Source: Lota lota (lineage: Eukaryota > Chordata > Actinopteri > Gadiformes > Lotidae). Taken from it: a DNA stretch of 64,000 bases. Positions 12,152 through 23,499 of this stretch are shown piece after piece. Where the stretch lies: NCBI GenBank assembly GCA_026745465.1, contig JACYXH010000479.1, positions 2,755,920 to 2,819,919 of the forward strand. The letters are read 5' to 3'. The notes beneath the pieces are model-generated. The model saw only the letters and a program-made list of their open reading frames with translations. It ran no database searches and was not told the DNA's origin. The translations under genes were made by a program, and so were the position numbers. Position 1 is the first letter of the stretch; each line of letters starts with the position of its first letter.

Positions 12152-14110
12152 AAATTTTTTTTGTTTTAATTATTTAGGCAGGGAGACCTGTCTGAGACCA
12201 AGGTTTATTTTATAGCTGATTTACAAAATAATATTTACAAAGACATGTAGCTACAACAAAGAAGACTTAAAACCCCCAAATGAATCACTCACAAAAGAGT
12301 CATCAAAGAAATTATTTCCAATTAACTCCTTTAGGCCAAAGTCATCCTGGACCCTTAACCAAGTGCTTGGTATATCATAGTTAAACACTTTCTTGCCAAA
12401 ATCTGAACGCACCCTTTGGACTCTTCATTGAATGTTACCTTGTTTCACATCAATTGACGTACCTGGAAAGCAGTGAGGTGAAATAGTCGGGGAGTTTACC
12501 CAAAACTTTTTTTAAGAATAATGACATTCCAGTGATGGTCCAACAGCTTCATAAAGCAGACAGTGAGTGCGGTAACCAAGTCCTGTAATAAATCTTAAAG
12601 TGGAGGGATAGATTGCATTGAGTGTTGTCTCGGTAGCAGGACTGTAGTTTAAATCACTATAATCGATAACAGGAAATAGTGAAGATTTAATTATTTTCTT
12701 CCTGTTAACTAACGATAAACAGGATTTATATAAGAATAACATTTTTGCTTTTAAATGTTTTGCTAATATTTTGCTAAGGGTTTTAAAGGACAATCTATTA
12801 TCTATCCAAATACCAAATATTTATAACGTTGGACCTGTTCAATTTGGTCCCCTAGCAATGTGCAGGTATTTAGGTCCTCGTATCATCAGCGTTTGAGAAA
12901 AAGCGTTTGATAAAATATAATTTTTCTCTCCTTATTCAAAACAATCTTTAGATCCATAGGGGCTTTTTGTATGGCAATCAAACTCAATTGGAGGTCTTAG
13001 AGAGCTTGCTGAACATTGGGTGCAAGGGCATAACAATTGTATCATCTGTATAGAGATGCAGCTTACTGTTATTCAGCAACATGCCAACATCATTGATATG
13101 ACGTATCCCTCTGGTACTCCTTTAGTGATTTCAAAAGCGCTAGGCTGGACTCCATCTACAGAAATCCATTGTGTCCTATCTTAAAGGTCATTTTTAAACC
13201 AGCTACAGGCTACGTTATCCAAGCTAAGAACACCAACATATTCAACCTGATCCACTGTATCAAACACCTTTGAGAGGTAAATAAGAGGGCTGCACAGTGT
13301 TGTTGTTTTTTATCTAGGGTGTTTACAATATCATTAACCACTAGTGAATCAGTAGTTGTGCTATTTCCAGGTCTAATATCAGATTGGTGTGCATTGAGAA
13401 TACTGTAGGCTGTTAAAAGGCTGCGGTTGCGAATTTATTAAAGACTCAAGAATGTTCGCTAAGCAAGAAGCCTTGAGATGGGGCGGTCATTTCTCAGATC
13501 ACTAGAGTCCCTCCCCTTGTGAAGTGGGAGTACATTGGCCGCCTTCTATATTTTTGTTATGTAAGCAGAGAGGATTGTTAAATTGAAGATATGAGCCAAA
13601 GGTTGCGCAATCAAGGATGCTGCTAACTTGCTGCTATCCTTCAAGAGGATCCAGTGAGTTGGTCCCCATTGCTTTTTTTTACATCAAGTTGACACACAGC
13701 ATACAACTACTCATATTAACACATTGTATGGAGAAAGCATGGCCCCTATTAACCTGACTAATTGTGGTGTCCACATACTCAGCAGCATCATGAGCAAGGG
13801 CCATCACTGGGCTCTTTACTGTTAGATCTCTCAAATAAATTGCGAGATGTAGCAAAGTATTGGTCAAAAGCATCACGTAGTTCCTCTTTATCTGTAGGAA
13901 TATTAACATTAAATGTCACATGTTGCAGGAGGGAGTGGAGCTTGTGCGTTTAAGAAACTTTACTGCTTTCCAGAAGTGAGATGGGTCCACATTTGAGTCA
14001 GCCATGAATTTTTTATAGAAACCGGATTTAGCTTGCACTACATCTGTTCCTCAAAAGTGTACAGCTATATTGTGGTATGGATTAGTTTAATGTATTCTTC
14101 ATTAGTCTTT
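12152..14110 (-). mobile_element. Decayed LINE (non-LTR retrotransposon), 5'-truncated
   Basis: Minus-strand translation gives scattered reverse-transcriptase blocks in the right order: a DKEELRDAFDQYFA-like region near 13.87 kb, then LSKVFDTVDQVEYVGVLS near 13.25 kb (consensus in this group: DLSKAFDTVDH), then an ITKGVPEG-like block near 13.1 kb. A C-terminal block (12793-12512, LVNRKKIIKSSLFPVIDYSD ... LRFITGLGYRTH) is typical of fish LINE ORF2 ends. Several frameshifts and stops separate these blocks. The 3' end near 12152 has a gcctaaataattaaaac tail. The catalytic (Y/F)xDD block is not clearly readable. Subfamily uncertain: CR1/L2/Rex1-type is my best guess. The start is not seen, consistent with usual 5' truncation. 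Confidence 0.75.
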
Positions 14111-14695
14111 CCCTTTCTCGTATAAAAACATCATATGGTGATTGTTAGATAGTGTGGCATCATTATATTAAATGTGTATGAGCATGATCATTAATAGTAA
14201 TGTCATGTAAAATACATGTGGGAAAAATACAAGAGACACAAAAAATAAATAAGCAATGCAGTGCCAGCACACATTCAAAACACATTACTTCCAAACAGAT
14301 GTCCTCCTCATCCATCCAATCGGACACTGTGACTACAGGGTATGCTGAGCAGACAAGGGTGAGGAATGCTGATTGTTTTGAGGAGACAGTAGTGAGACTG
14401 TTCCTCGGCTCCGCTCCCACGACAGCTTCCACACACGGCTCAGTGGGAGGCCATACCACTGAGCTAGGATATGTATTCTACTTGCTGCCAGGTGGGACAA
14501 CACGCAATGCAGCACACGGTGTGCACGGTCTGCTGTCTCAGACACATCATACGTTATGTGTGATGTATCACGGTTTGTATGAGGGTACGAATGATCTGCT
14601 AAAGAACGTGCAAAATAATACAAATGGCAAATTGAAGAAATGTTGTTGGATAAGCAGAAAATACATGTATGAGTGAGCATGCATGCACGCACTGG
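14111..14695. other. Intergenic DNA without recognised genes
   Basis: A few open frames of 100-160 codons cross here on both strands but overlap one another and show no domain. I do not accept them as genes. Confidence 0.5.
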
Positions 14696-14804
14696 AACCG
14701 ATACACACATGGAAACACGCACACACACTGAAACGCACATGCACTGAAATACACACACAGTAACATATACACACATTGGAAAACATACACATACATATAC
14801 ACAC
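14696..14804. repeat. CA-rich low-complexity tract
   Basis: Imperfect CA/ACAT repeats directly before the LTR of the next element. Confidence 0.85.
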
Positions 14805-15148
14805 TGTAGCGAAGTCTACAATACTCCGGGGGGTTCGAACAGAAGGAAACACAGAGATCAAGTGTAGCTTTTTATTCAGCGGTGGAGGGGACACAGAGTG
14901 CCCAACTCCAAGGGTCAGGCTGTGCTACACACACATGTGGCAATACTTTAATAAATGCAACGGACTCCGCGATCGCTTTCCGTCCGACCGCGCAGCAGGA
15001 CCCAACCTCACTAAGGGAGAGCACAGCACCACGTCAGTATTTATATTATCCTTCCTCGTTGTGCTCACCTCCTACAGCTGCGTCTGTTCCCCCAGTTGAG
15101 CTGCCCCGCTCCCCAGTCTGCAGCCTACGCTAAGCCACGCCCCCCACA
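14805..15148 (-). repeat. LTR of the Gmr1-like element
   Basis: About 344 bases with TG...CA ends, beginning TGTGGGGGGCGTGGC on the minus strand and ending ACTTCGCTACA. It shares long blocks (gtggcttagcg; cagacgcagctgtag; gtgctctccc; agtgaggt) with the solo LTR at 41300-41641. This identifies both as one family. Confidence 0.8.
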
Positions 15149-15225
15149 CACTCCCGCTCCGGCAGGCGGGAGAGGAAGTCAGCTACCACCATCTGCGCCC
15201 CCCCCGCCTATGGACCACCCTGAAG

Positions 15226-15952
15226 TTAAACGGCTGTAACGTCAGACACCACCGTGTGATCCGTGGGTTGGTGTTTTTCATGCGGCTGCACAGGTGGAGC
15301 CACTGCAGGGGGGCCTGGTCCGAACAGAGGGTGAACGAGCGCCCCAGGAGGTAGTAATTCCCGGGCGTTGCTACACACTCCTTCTCCACTGTGCTGTACA
15401 TCCCCTCTCCGTCCGAGAGCTTTACAGCTGAGGTACAGCACCAGGCGGTTCACGCCCTCCACCTCCTGGGACAAAACGGCCCCCAGCCCTCTGTTCGATG
15501 CGTCGGTCTGCAAGACAAAAGGCAGCTCCGCCCGCCTCAGTGACTCGAGCACCGCTGCCACCCATTGGATGTGCTGCTGCCAGGTGTCACTATGAATAAT
15601 GACATCGTCAATGTAGGCAGCTGCATATCCAGCGTGCGGACGCAGCACCCAGTCCATGAGACGCTGGAAAGTGGCAGGGGCTCCGAACAACCCAAAAGGA
15701 AGCGTCCTGAATTGGAACAAACGGTACCGAATGGACCCATCGGACTTGCGAACAAGCACGATACGAAGACTTTTCCATTACCCCCATATCCAGCATGGAT
15801 TTTAATTCTGCCTGAACAGTTTTGCGTTTGTGTTCCGGTAATCTGTACAGACGCGACCTAACCGTCACGCCGGGGGATGTCTCAATTAAGTGGTCAATGA
15901 GTGCCATGCGTCCCGGCAGGGAGGAGAAGACGTCCGCAAACCGCTGCTGCAA
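15226..15952 (-). pseudogene. Reverse transcriptase / RNase H remnant of the Gmr1-like element
   Basis: Two overlapping minus-strand frames carry RT hallmarks: a LKSMLDMGVMEKSS-like approach segment, RTLPFGLFGAPATFQRLMDW, the catalytic AAYIDDVIIHSD block (near 15.6 kb), and the start of RNase H (LQTDASNRGLGAVLSQE). The position downstream of integrase is the diagnostic feature. Fossil; broken. Confidence 0.8.
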
Positions 15953-16083
15953 CTCGGCGACCTCGGCTCTCTGACGAGGAGAAAGCTGTGTAGATTAGTT
16001 AAATTCTGTAACCTCCGGTCCCAGCTCATTCTCCTGGATTTCCGAGGTCACCAGTGAGACTGAGCGCACCTCATTCCAGCCTT

Positions 16084-17252
16084 TCAGAAGATTGAGGTGG
16101 TAAATCTGCGCCGGCCGCCCCTGTCGAAATGCGCAATAACATAGTCGACATCCCCGGACCGCCGTATGACCACAAAGGGTCCTTGCCACTTTGCGAGTAA
16201 TTTTGAGCTAGATGTAGGAAGCAATACAAGTAATTTATCTCCTGGTGCGATTTGTCTCAGCCGAGTACCTCTATTATGCAGAAGCTGCTGACGTTCCTGA
16301 GCCTGGAGCAAATTCTCCCGTGAAATCTGGTCCACAACGTACTGAATCTCATTCTTACTGGCGCTTGGACCCTCCTCCCAGCTTTCCTTAATTAGGTCCA
16401 ATACGCCCCTCGGCCGCCTCCCAAACAACAGCTCAAGTGGGGAAAACCCTGTGGAGGCTTGAGGAACCTCCCATACTGCAAATAATAGAGGGTTGAGCCA
16501 TTTATTCCAATTCCAACTGTCTTCATGCACAAACTTACATGGACTTTAACGTCTTGTTAAACCTCTCCGCCAGGCCGTCTGTCTGGGGATGGTACACAGT
16601 GGTTCGGATCGCCTTCACCCCTAGTCCATACAAGTTCGCGAAGTGTGCGTGACATAAACGCAGTGCCTTGGTCAGTTAGAATCTTTTTCGGGAATCCAAC
16701 TCGGGAGATTAAGTGAAACATCGCCTGCGCTACGCTCTTCGCTGAGATAGAGCACAGGGGCACTGCTTTGGGATACCAGGTTGCATAATCCACAATGACC
16801 AATGCAAATCGGTATCCCTGTGCGCTACGGTCTAATGGCCCAATGGCCCGATGATATCCATGCCAATCCTTTCGAAGGGGGTCTCAATTAGCGGTAGAGG
16901 GCGCAACGGTGGTTTTGGGGTGGCTGGTGGGTTGACTAACTGACATTCACTGCAGGACACACACCACCCACGTACATCCCCGTGAATGCCCAGCCAATAG
17001 AAGCGGGCCATGAGCCGGTTATGTGTTTTATCGCAGCCTCGGTGACCAGCCATTGGGCTGAGCCACCTGGAAAACCATTTCCCGACGGCTTTGTGGGATG
17101 AGCAACTGGCTCACTTCTTCCCCTGACTGAGTGTCCCGATTCACTCGATATAGCCTGTCCCTCACCATTGCAAAGTATGGATGTGTTAACACGGTCTCTG
17201 GTGACACCTTCTGGCCTTCGATGGAAACGACACTGTCAAAGGCGAAGTGCAA
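16084..17252 (-). pseudogene. Integrase remnant of the Gmr1-like element
   Basis: Minus-strand frames show the zinc-binding N-terminal region (MAGHRGCDKTHNRLMARFYW, then CVSCSEC), the catalytic core (FERIGMDIIGPL; MVIVDYATWYPKAVPL; ILTDQGTAFMS) and a C-terminal region with FSPLELLFGRRPRGVLDL and APGDKLLVLLPTSSSKLLAK. These are standard Ty3/gypsy integrase features. The genome order (before reverse transcriptase) is the unusual point. Fossil; broken. Confidence 0.85.
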
Positions 17253-17483
17253 TGTATCGTCACGGGACTGTTCGGGGGATAGTCGTCCACTGGGGGAAAC
17301 ACCCGTATCACCAGAGTTTCCTCCTGAGGCCCCTCCTCCTCACTGACCTCTGAGTCACCACTGAGAACGGCACACATTGCACATGTCCCTTCATGTCGGG
17401 TACGCGCCCCTCCCTCCTTCACTAACCTGCTGAAGCCTATCCAATCAGTGCCTAATAGCAGGGGGCGCGATAGGCGGGACTTT

Positions 17484-18244
17484 CTAACCACAGCCTTGAC
17501 TTTGTGCTTTTTCCCGTCCCAACGAATTTCCACGGTGAATACACTTTATATCCACCCACAATGCTTCTACCAGGCTTTGCTGGATCAGGGTTTGACAACT
17601 CCCCGGATCCAACATCGCATGATAGATACTCCCTCGCATCCTTACTGGCATGCAGTGCCTACCCTCTCGATCGGGAGAGGAGGCCGACGGCGTGGCAACC
17701 CGGATCACCTGCCCCACCTCCATCTGTGGGCTCTCCCACTGCCTGTGTCCGGGCTGGCTGCACCGTCAACACTCCTGTCCCGCCGGATGAGGGGCTCTCT
17801 GCAGGCTCGGGGACCCAGAGGCTGAGGCTGGGCCCGAAGGGGAACAATACCGACCTGGCAGGTTGGACCTGGGATGGGGAACCAGTGGCGGTGTATGGGG
17901 TGCAGGTGGGTGGGTGTTGGTGCGGTTGTGGGGTGTGTTCCAGGACGCTTCCGGGGTTCTCCGTGGGCTGGGGACTGGTTGGACAGGGGGTGCGGATGAA
18001 CCCTTAGCCCCACTCTGGACCCGGCGGGACAGCGACAGATGGTCCTCCGCCAGGGTGATGGCGGCCACCATGTCGGTGGGCCAATGGCATTGGACCCACT
18101 TGGCAGGCCCTTGATGATGCAATCCAGTGCCACCTGCTCCACCACCTGTCGGATGCTCCGCTCCTCTGGCCGGAGCCACCGTACCGCGGTGTCCACCAGC
18201 TGGTGAGCATAGGCGAAGGGTCTGCCCACGTACGCCATCCTCAT
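17484..18244 (-). pseudogene. Gag and protease remnant of the Gmr1-like element
   Basis: The frame at 18244-17705 begins [20 protein letters not shown] and continues with [19 protein letters not shown], which resembles the SCAN-like capsid domain found in fish gypsy gag proteins. The frame at 17723-17484 holds an aspartic-protease-like active-site region (YHAMLDPGSCQTLIQ). Fossil; broken. Confidence 0.65.
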
Positions 18245-18265
18245 CTCCTTGAAGCACCGCCCGTA

Positions 18266-18296
18266 CCCCTAACCCGTAACCCTAACCCTAACCCAT
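18266..18296. repeat. Short telomere-like tract (CCCTAA)n
   Basis: About five imperfect CCCTAA units (ccctaacccgtaaccctaaccctaaccc) lie exactly between the gag end of the Gmr1-like element and a long AT/GT-rich microsatellite. It is a candidate interstitial telomeric insertion made at a repaired break. Confidence 0.8.
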
Positions 18297-18435
18297 GTAT
18301 ATATGTATATATATGTATGTATGTGTATGTATATATGTATATACATGTGTATATATATATATATAAATGTGTGTATATATATATGTGTATATATGTATAT
18401 ATGTGTATATATATGTGTATATATATGTATATATA

Positions 18436-18488
<53 letters not shown>
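18297..18488. repeat. Long AT/ATGT microsatellite
   Basis: Imperfect tatatg/tgtata units pass into a pure (AT)n run ending at 18488. The apparent Tyr/Ile frames are not coding. Confidence 0.95.
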
Positions 18489-18492
<4 letters not shown>

Positions 18493-18573
18493 GGTCTTCT
18501 AAACTTTCAAAGTAAACACAACTACTTCCTCTTCCCCTGTTGCCCTTGATTCTCCCAGCATCCTCCCTTCAAT

Positions 18574-18602
<29 letters not shown>
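18574..18602. repeat. (AC)n microsatellite
   Basis: Pure AC run of about 29 bases. Confidence 0.95.
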
Positions 18603-18604
<2 letters not shown>

Positions 18605-18737
18605 CACCTCTGAAGCTCTTCGTCTTTTTACCCAGTTTATTTGGATTCCAATCATTCCTTCTGCCTTTTCACAAGAAAGTGAACAAAGGACAGAGAGGTT
18701 GAAAGAACGGGATGGACATAGAAAATACTAAGATTAC

Positions 18738-18743
18738 CTCTCC

Positions 18744-18775
<32 letters not shown>
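18738..18775. repeat. (CT)n microsatellite
   Basis: CT-rich run of about 38 bases, mostly pure TC dinucleotides. Confidence 0.92.
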
Positions 18776-19667
18776 TCACATTGTTGAAGAAGTACATTAC
18801 TGAGCCTGTTTATATGCCTATTTAAATCCTACACATTCATTAAGATATACATAATTTCGCCAGCAGTAAATGCACTTAGTATTCGGTAGTTCTGTGAGGA
18901 ATATCAACTGACCATGAAAATGGAGTCCTTCACAATACAGTTGGAGGAGCACAGATATTTTCCATTAACTCTTTTCAATTCTCTGAAAGGGTGAGATTTT
19001 GAAAAAGACAATCCAGAGATGGCATGAAAAGTAAGGACTTTGAATTTCCGAAATGGTGAGTCAGTTATCATCGAATCAATAATAAACGCACGTCCCTGTT
19101 TGTCTATTGGTCAGGCAGGAAAATGTAAACATGAAATTTTATTTCAGTAAGTACTGCACTTCAGCACTACGAGAGAATGTCGAAAAATATGAATAGACCA
19201 AAGAAATTGCCATGGCTGACTTAACTTTTCTTCCACTATACGCTTCGTTCTGGAGATGTTAAGCGCCCGCCATGTTCACTTCCTCAGCTATGACGGTGAC
19301 ATGTAGAATGGCATGGAGACTGTCGTGAGTCAGAGACAGTCGGGGAGACAGAGGTTGCAGTGAAATAAAAACCTGCTGTTTGAGCTCCCTTTGACTCCCT
19401 TAAAAAAAAGATGATTGGAATAATTGTGAAATGTATTATAGACAATCTAAAATACAGACCAATACATTACCATAAATTACAGGCCTCCTCTGGAAGGTAA
19501 GCATTCTTGGGAATATCTTAAAATTTAATTATTCCCACCACTGGCGCATAAAGAATTGATTAACATGGTTCATAGTCAAATGCTTTGACCTCTCATATAT
19601 AAACTTGTAATTGTTCTCAAACTACATTTTTACATGTTGTTATGATTTTTACATCTTCACTTTATAG
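18776..19667. other. Intergenic DNA without recognised genes
   Basis: Unique-looking sequence; no open frame of note, no RNA gene and no repeat boundary recognised. Confidence 0.5.
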
Positions 19668-19845
19668 TGTGGTGTAGTGGCTATATGTTTGGCAGCTGAA
19701 TGGTACTTGGTTCGATCCCAAATGTTCATAAACTACCTGTAGGCAACCTTGAGCAAGATGCCTTGCTCAAGGTGCAAGATGCTATTCGCTAGTAAGTGAC
19801 TTACTAGCGAATACGACTTAAGAATATACATGCATGAATCGGGTG
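19668..19845 (+). repeat. tRNA-derived SINE fragment with two perfect hairpins
   Basis: The plus strand has an A-box-like tgtggtgtagtggctatatg, then a B-box-like ggttcgatccc 35 bases on, followed by the aaccttgagcaagatgcc segment common in the body of fish tRNA-SINEs. Two perfect hairpins follow: arms ccttgagcaag/cttgctcaagg (19747-19772, 4-base loop) and attcgctagtaagt/acttactagcgaat (19784-19812, 1-base centre). Confidence 0.65.
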
Positions 19846-20412
19846 AGATGACCTAGTGAAGCAATCACACATTTATCGTTTTCTCAGTTGCATGTTTTAA
19901 AAATATTTTTTTTTCATTCAATACTACCACTAGGGCTAATGTTATTACTCGTTATTCGACATTGAAAATAAATATCTATTTTATCCTATTTCCATAAAAC
20001 CATGGAAACGATGCAGAGGGAGTCCAGTATCCTAAGTTCTTCAATGTCAGTAAATATTCAATTCCTCAGCTTGGTCTGTATCCGCATTTACCCTCAAACA
20101 TCTGCATGACGCAAAACTGCAATAATACCAACATTCATCAACAATATAGCCTGTATATAAATATCTATCTCAGCCTTCTTATGTACTCGTTATTCTGCAG
20201 ACAGTGGCTTTAATATTTCAATGAATGAGAATGGCAGTGTCTGGGGGGTATAGAAACAAAGACAGAGCAGAGAGGCGGACAGGAGGAGGGGATCAGGGCT
20301 GCAGCTACTCCATTAATCTCCATTACTGTTCAATAGCGAGCAGATGTAGACGCGACATTACAGGCTCCCGGCAACCACATCCACAAACTGTGTTGTGTTC
20401 TTCATGGCAAAC
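19846..20412. other. Intergenic DNA without recognised genes
   Basis: No supported gene or repeat boundary. Confidence 0.45.
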
Positions 20413-20477
20413 CTATATCTATATCTCTATCTATATAGAGATAGAGATATCTATATATATCTATAGATATATATCTA

Positions 20478-20555
<78 letters not shown>

Positions 20556-20556
20556 C
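20413..20556. repeat. Compound (TATC)n/(TA)n/(GATA)n microsatellite
   Basis: Blocks of ctatat/agatat pass to pure TA and then to nine or so GATA units. The two halves are partly complementary and could fold into a large hairpin. Confidence 0.95.
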
Positions 20557-21715
20557 TGTAGATACTCTTAATTTTACTATGGGATATCATGTGAACCCAT
20601 TTCTCTTCTGGAAGGATCAGGTCTTTTAAACTAAGCACACTGTATTATTGATTCATCCAACACGAAACCAATTGACCTTCATGGACTGATGATGTTGTGT
20701 TAAAATATGGAATAGTTGTTGTTGTTATATTTGGTCAGGCAATGATAAATCGGCCTTGAAGGAAAAAAGAATTCATCTCAAACAGACATTAATCGAATGA
20801 GTTATTTGCCAGTTCTACCTGTCAGGTTTGGCGTTTGTTGGCTTTAGTGGCTGGCTATTGGCTCTCGCTAGTGTCCAATCCATTTGCCTGGTTGTCTAGT
20901 CAGTGTCTTTGATAGGACTACCAACATCCTCGCAGGTAGATTTAACAAACACTGAAATGGCTGCCCACATGAATGAACACACACACACAAATAAATAAAC
21001 AGTCAAATACACAGACGCAGGCACACACACAAACACACACAGACAAACAGTCAAATACACAATCGCAGGCAAACACAAGAGTAACAATCTTTTTTTTTAC
21101 ATTTGAACTTATGTAGGGTGTAAAAATAAGTGTTCACGCTATGATAGTCGACATAATCACTTGGTACAGCTCAGGGAAACGGGCCCAATCCAAGCTGCAA
21201 CCACCCCAACAGATACCATCGCACTCCAGTTTCTATGGCTACATGACAAGAATTACCAGCTTTAGGTGAAGTCATTATGATCTCTCTCTCCATCTCTCTC
21301 GCCCGCCCGCCCGCTTCTGCAGTGGTGGAAATGTCTGCAGTCTCCTTGAGAATAAATGGCATTGATGCTTCTTTTAATACAAATGTTATGAATATCTCAA
21401 CACTCAAGTCTCGTGTCCGGCCAGATGGAGGAAATCATAAATATTATACTTTGCATTCCGCGGTTTCATCCCAATTATCCACCGTGTTGCACGATGTTAC
21501 CAATGTTACCAAGCAGTGATAAACTGCATGTCAATAATTTACACTTACTATGCGTATGAGCTACGATGCCCCAAGTTTGGTACTTTGGGGAATTGTGGTG
21601 TCATGGTAACGAAATAATACATCAGACGATCTCATCCTCTCCTCACTGACCCCCATTGACCTGATTCTCCACATGCTCGAGAGGAAAGGTCCTGATTCGA
21701 TTGGGAGTTTTGAAG

Positions 21716-21716
<1 letters not shown>
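20557..21716. other. Intergenic DNA with CA-rich patch
   Basis: A CA/ACACAA-rich patch lies at about 20976-21075 and a short CT/GCCC patch at about 21284-21315. No gene recognised. Confidence 0.5.
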
Positions 21717-21763
<47 letters not shown>

Positions 21764-21773
21764 TATGTGTGTT
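21717..21773. repeat. (TG)n microsatellite
   Basis: TG run of about 40 pure bases followed by imperfect units. Confidence 0.93.
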
Positions 21774-22099
21774 TGTGGGCAACCCACTTACCGAAACAAC
21801 GTCTCACTGAGACTAATTGAGGCGGCGCATACGTTCGCTGAGAGGCCACCAATTGTTTTCCAGTGTTCTCGCTGACTCACTCGACGCCCTTTTGAGGACG
21901 CTCCAATACTGAAATGCCACCACATCTCACTCCGAGGAGGAGGGCTAAGGGTAGGGTCCTTCATATTTTTTCCAAGAGTGGCATTGTCTTCAAATTGAGT
22001 TACAAATGCAATCATTAATACTATAGCTTAGTTACATTTAAGTGTCTGTTAATTAAATAGACACTTTTATTCTGCACAACTTTTTAGACATGTCACATA

Positions 22100-22337
22100 C
22101 AGTATCTCACAAAAGTGAGTACACCCCTCACATTTTTGTAAATATTTGAGTATTTCTTTTCATGTGACAACACTGAAGAAATGACACTTTGCTACAATGT
22201 AAAGTAGTGAGTGTACAGCTTGTATAACTGTAAATGTGCTGTCCCCTCAAAATAACTCAACACATAGCCATTAATGTCTAAACCGCTGGCAACAAAAGTG
22301 AGTACACCCCTAAGTGAAAATGTCCAAATTGGGCCCA
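22100..22337 (+). repeat. Left inverted repeat of the Tc1-like element
   Basis: 238-base terminal inverted repeat with the outer direct-repeat motif at the end and the inner one at about 22293-22337, ending in the gtccaaattgggcc string. Confidence 0.92.
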
Positions 22338-22471
22338 ATTTGCCATTTTCCCTCCCCGGTGTCATGTGACTCGTTAGTGTTACAAGGTCTCAGGTGTGAA
22401 TGGGGAGCAGGTGTGTTAAATTTGGTGTCATCGCACTCATACTCCCTCATACTGGTCACTGGAAGTTCAAC

Positions 22472-23492
22472 ATGGCACCTCATGGCAAAGAACTCTGAGG
22501 ATCTGAAAAAAAGAATTGTTGCTCTACATAAAGATGGCCTGGGCTATAAGAAGATTGCCAAGACCCTGAAACTGAGCTGCAGCACGGTGGCCAAGACCAT
22601 ACAGCGGTTTAACAGGACAGGTTCCACTCAGAACAGGCCTCGCCATGGTCGACCAAAGAAGTTGAGTGCACGTGCTCAGCGTCATATCCAGAGGTTGTCT
22701 TTTGGAAATAGACGTATGAGTGCTGCCAGCATTGCTGCAGAGGTTGAAGGGGTGGGGGGTCAGCCTGTCAGTGCTCAGACCATACGCCGCACACTGCATC
22801 AAATTGGTCTGCATGGCTGTCGTCCCAGAAAGAAGCCTCTTCTAAAGATGATGCACAAGAAAGCCTGCAAACAGTTTGCTGAAGACAAGCAGACTAAGGG
22901 CATGGATTACTGGAACCATATCCTGTGGTCTGATGAGACCAAGATAAACTTATTTGGTTCAGATGGTGTCAAGCGTGTGTGGCGGCAACCAGGTGAGGAG
23001 TACAAAGATAAGTGTGTCTTGCCTACAGTCAAGCATGGTGGTGGGAGTGTCATGGTCTGGGGCTGCATGAGTGCTGCCGGCACTGGGGAGCTACAGTTCA
23101 TTGAGGGAACCATGAATGCCAACATGTACTGTGACATACTGAAGCAGAGCATGATCCCCTCCTTTCGGAGACTGGGCCGCAGGGCAGTATTATAACATGA
23201 TAACGATCCCAAACACACCTCCAAGACGACCACTGCCTTGCTAAAGAAGCTGAGGGTAAAGGTGATGGACTGGCCAAGCATGTCTCCAGACCTAAACCCT
23301 ATTGAGCATCTGTGGGGCATCCTCAAACGGAAGGTGGAGAAGTGCAAGGTCTCTAACATCCACCAGCTCCGTGATGTCGTCATGGAGGAGTGGAAGAGGA
23401 CTCCGGTGGCAACCTGTGAAGCTCTGGTGAACTCCATGCCCAAGAGGGTTAAGGCAGTGCTGGAAAATGATGGTGGCCACACAAAATATTGA
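22472..23492 (+). pseudogene. Tc1-like transposase, nearly intact
   Basis: The product cuts and pastes the element at TA sites. The N-terminal paired-like helix-turn-helix is clear (KKRIVALHKDGLGYKKIAKT), followed by the GRPKKL hook. The catalytic DD34E residues all lie in recognisable context: Asp in WSDETKINLF, Asp in HDNDPKH, Glu in SPDLNPIEHLWG. Two lesions are visible. Two bases appear lost near 22490, so the usual start (MAPHGKEL) at 22472 runs into a stop, while an in-frame ATG a few bases further on opens the main frame. A TAA at 23193-23195 replaces the usual Gln codon just before HDNDPKH. After that stop the same frame stays open to the normal end (GGHTKY). Length matches the family's usual 340 or so residues. 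Probably inactive, but a recent copy. Confidence 0.92.
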
Positions 23493-23499
23493 CACTTTA

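Larger units (their letters stand above)
14805..18260 (-). mobile_element. Gmr1-like Ty3/gypsy retrotransposon, one LTR (fossil)
   Basis: Read on the minus strand the parts run gag (18.24-17.7 kb), aspartic protease (about 17.7-17.5 kb), integrase (17.25-16.08 kb), reverse transcriptase and RNase H (15.95-15.23 kb), then one LTR (15148-14805). Integrase ahead of reverse transcriptase is the mark of the Gmr1-like group, described from Atlantic cod and other deuterostomes; most Ty3/gypsy elements have the reverse order. No matching LTR is seen at the gag side, where the sequence passes into a telomere-like tract and AT repeats. The element is broken, with a good number of breaks, and is clearly older than the Polinton in this window. 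Confidence 0.85.

Noticed and set aside
14200-14676. A 158-codon plus-strand frame and overlapping minus-strand frames near 14.2-14.9 kb
   Set aside because: They overlap each other on both strands, enter CA repeats and contain no recognisable domain.
18203-18515. Tyr/Ile-rich frames at 18.2-18.5 kb
   Set aside because: They are translations of an AT/GT microsatellite.
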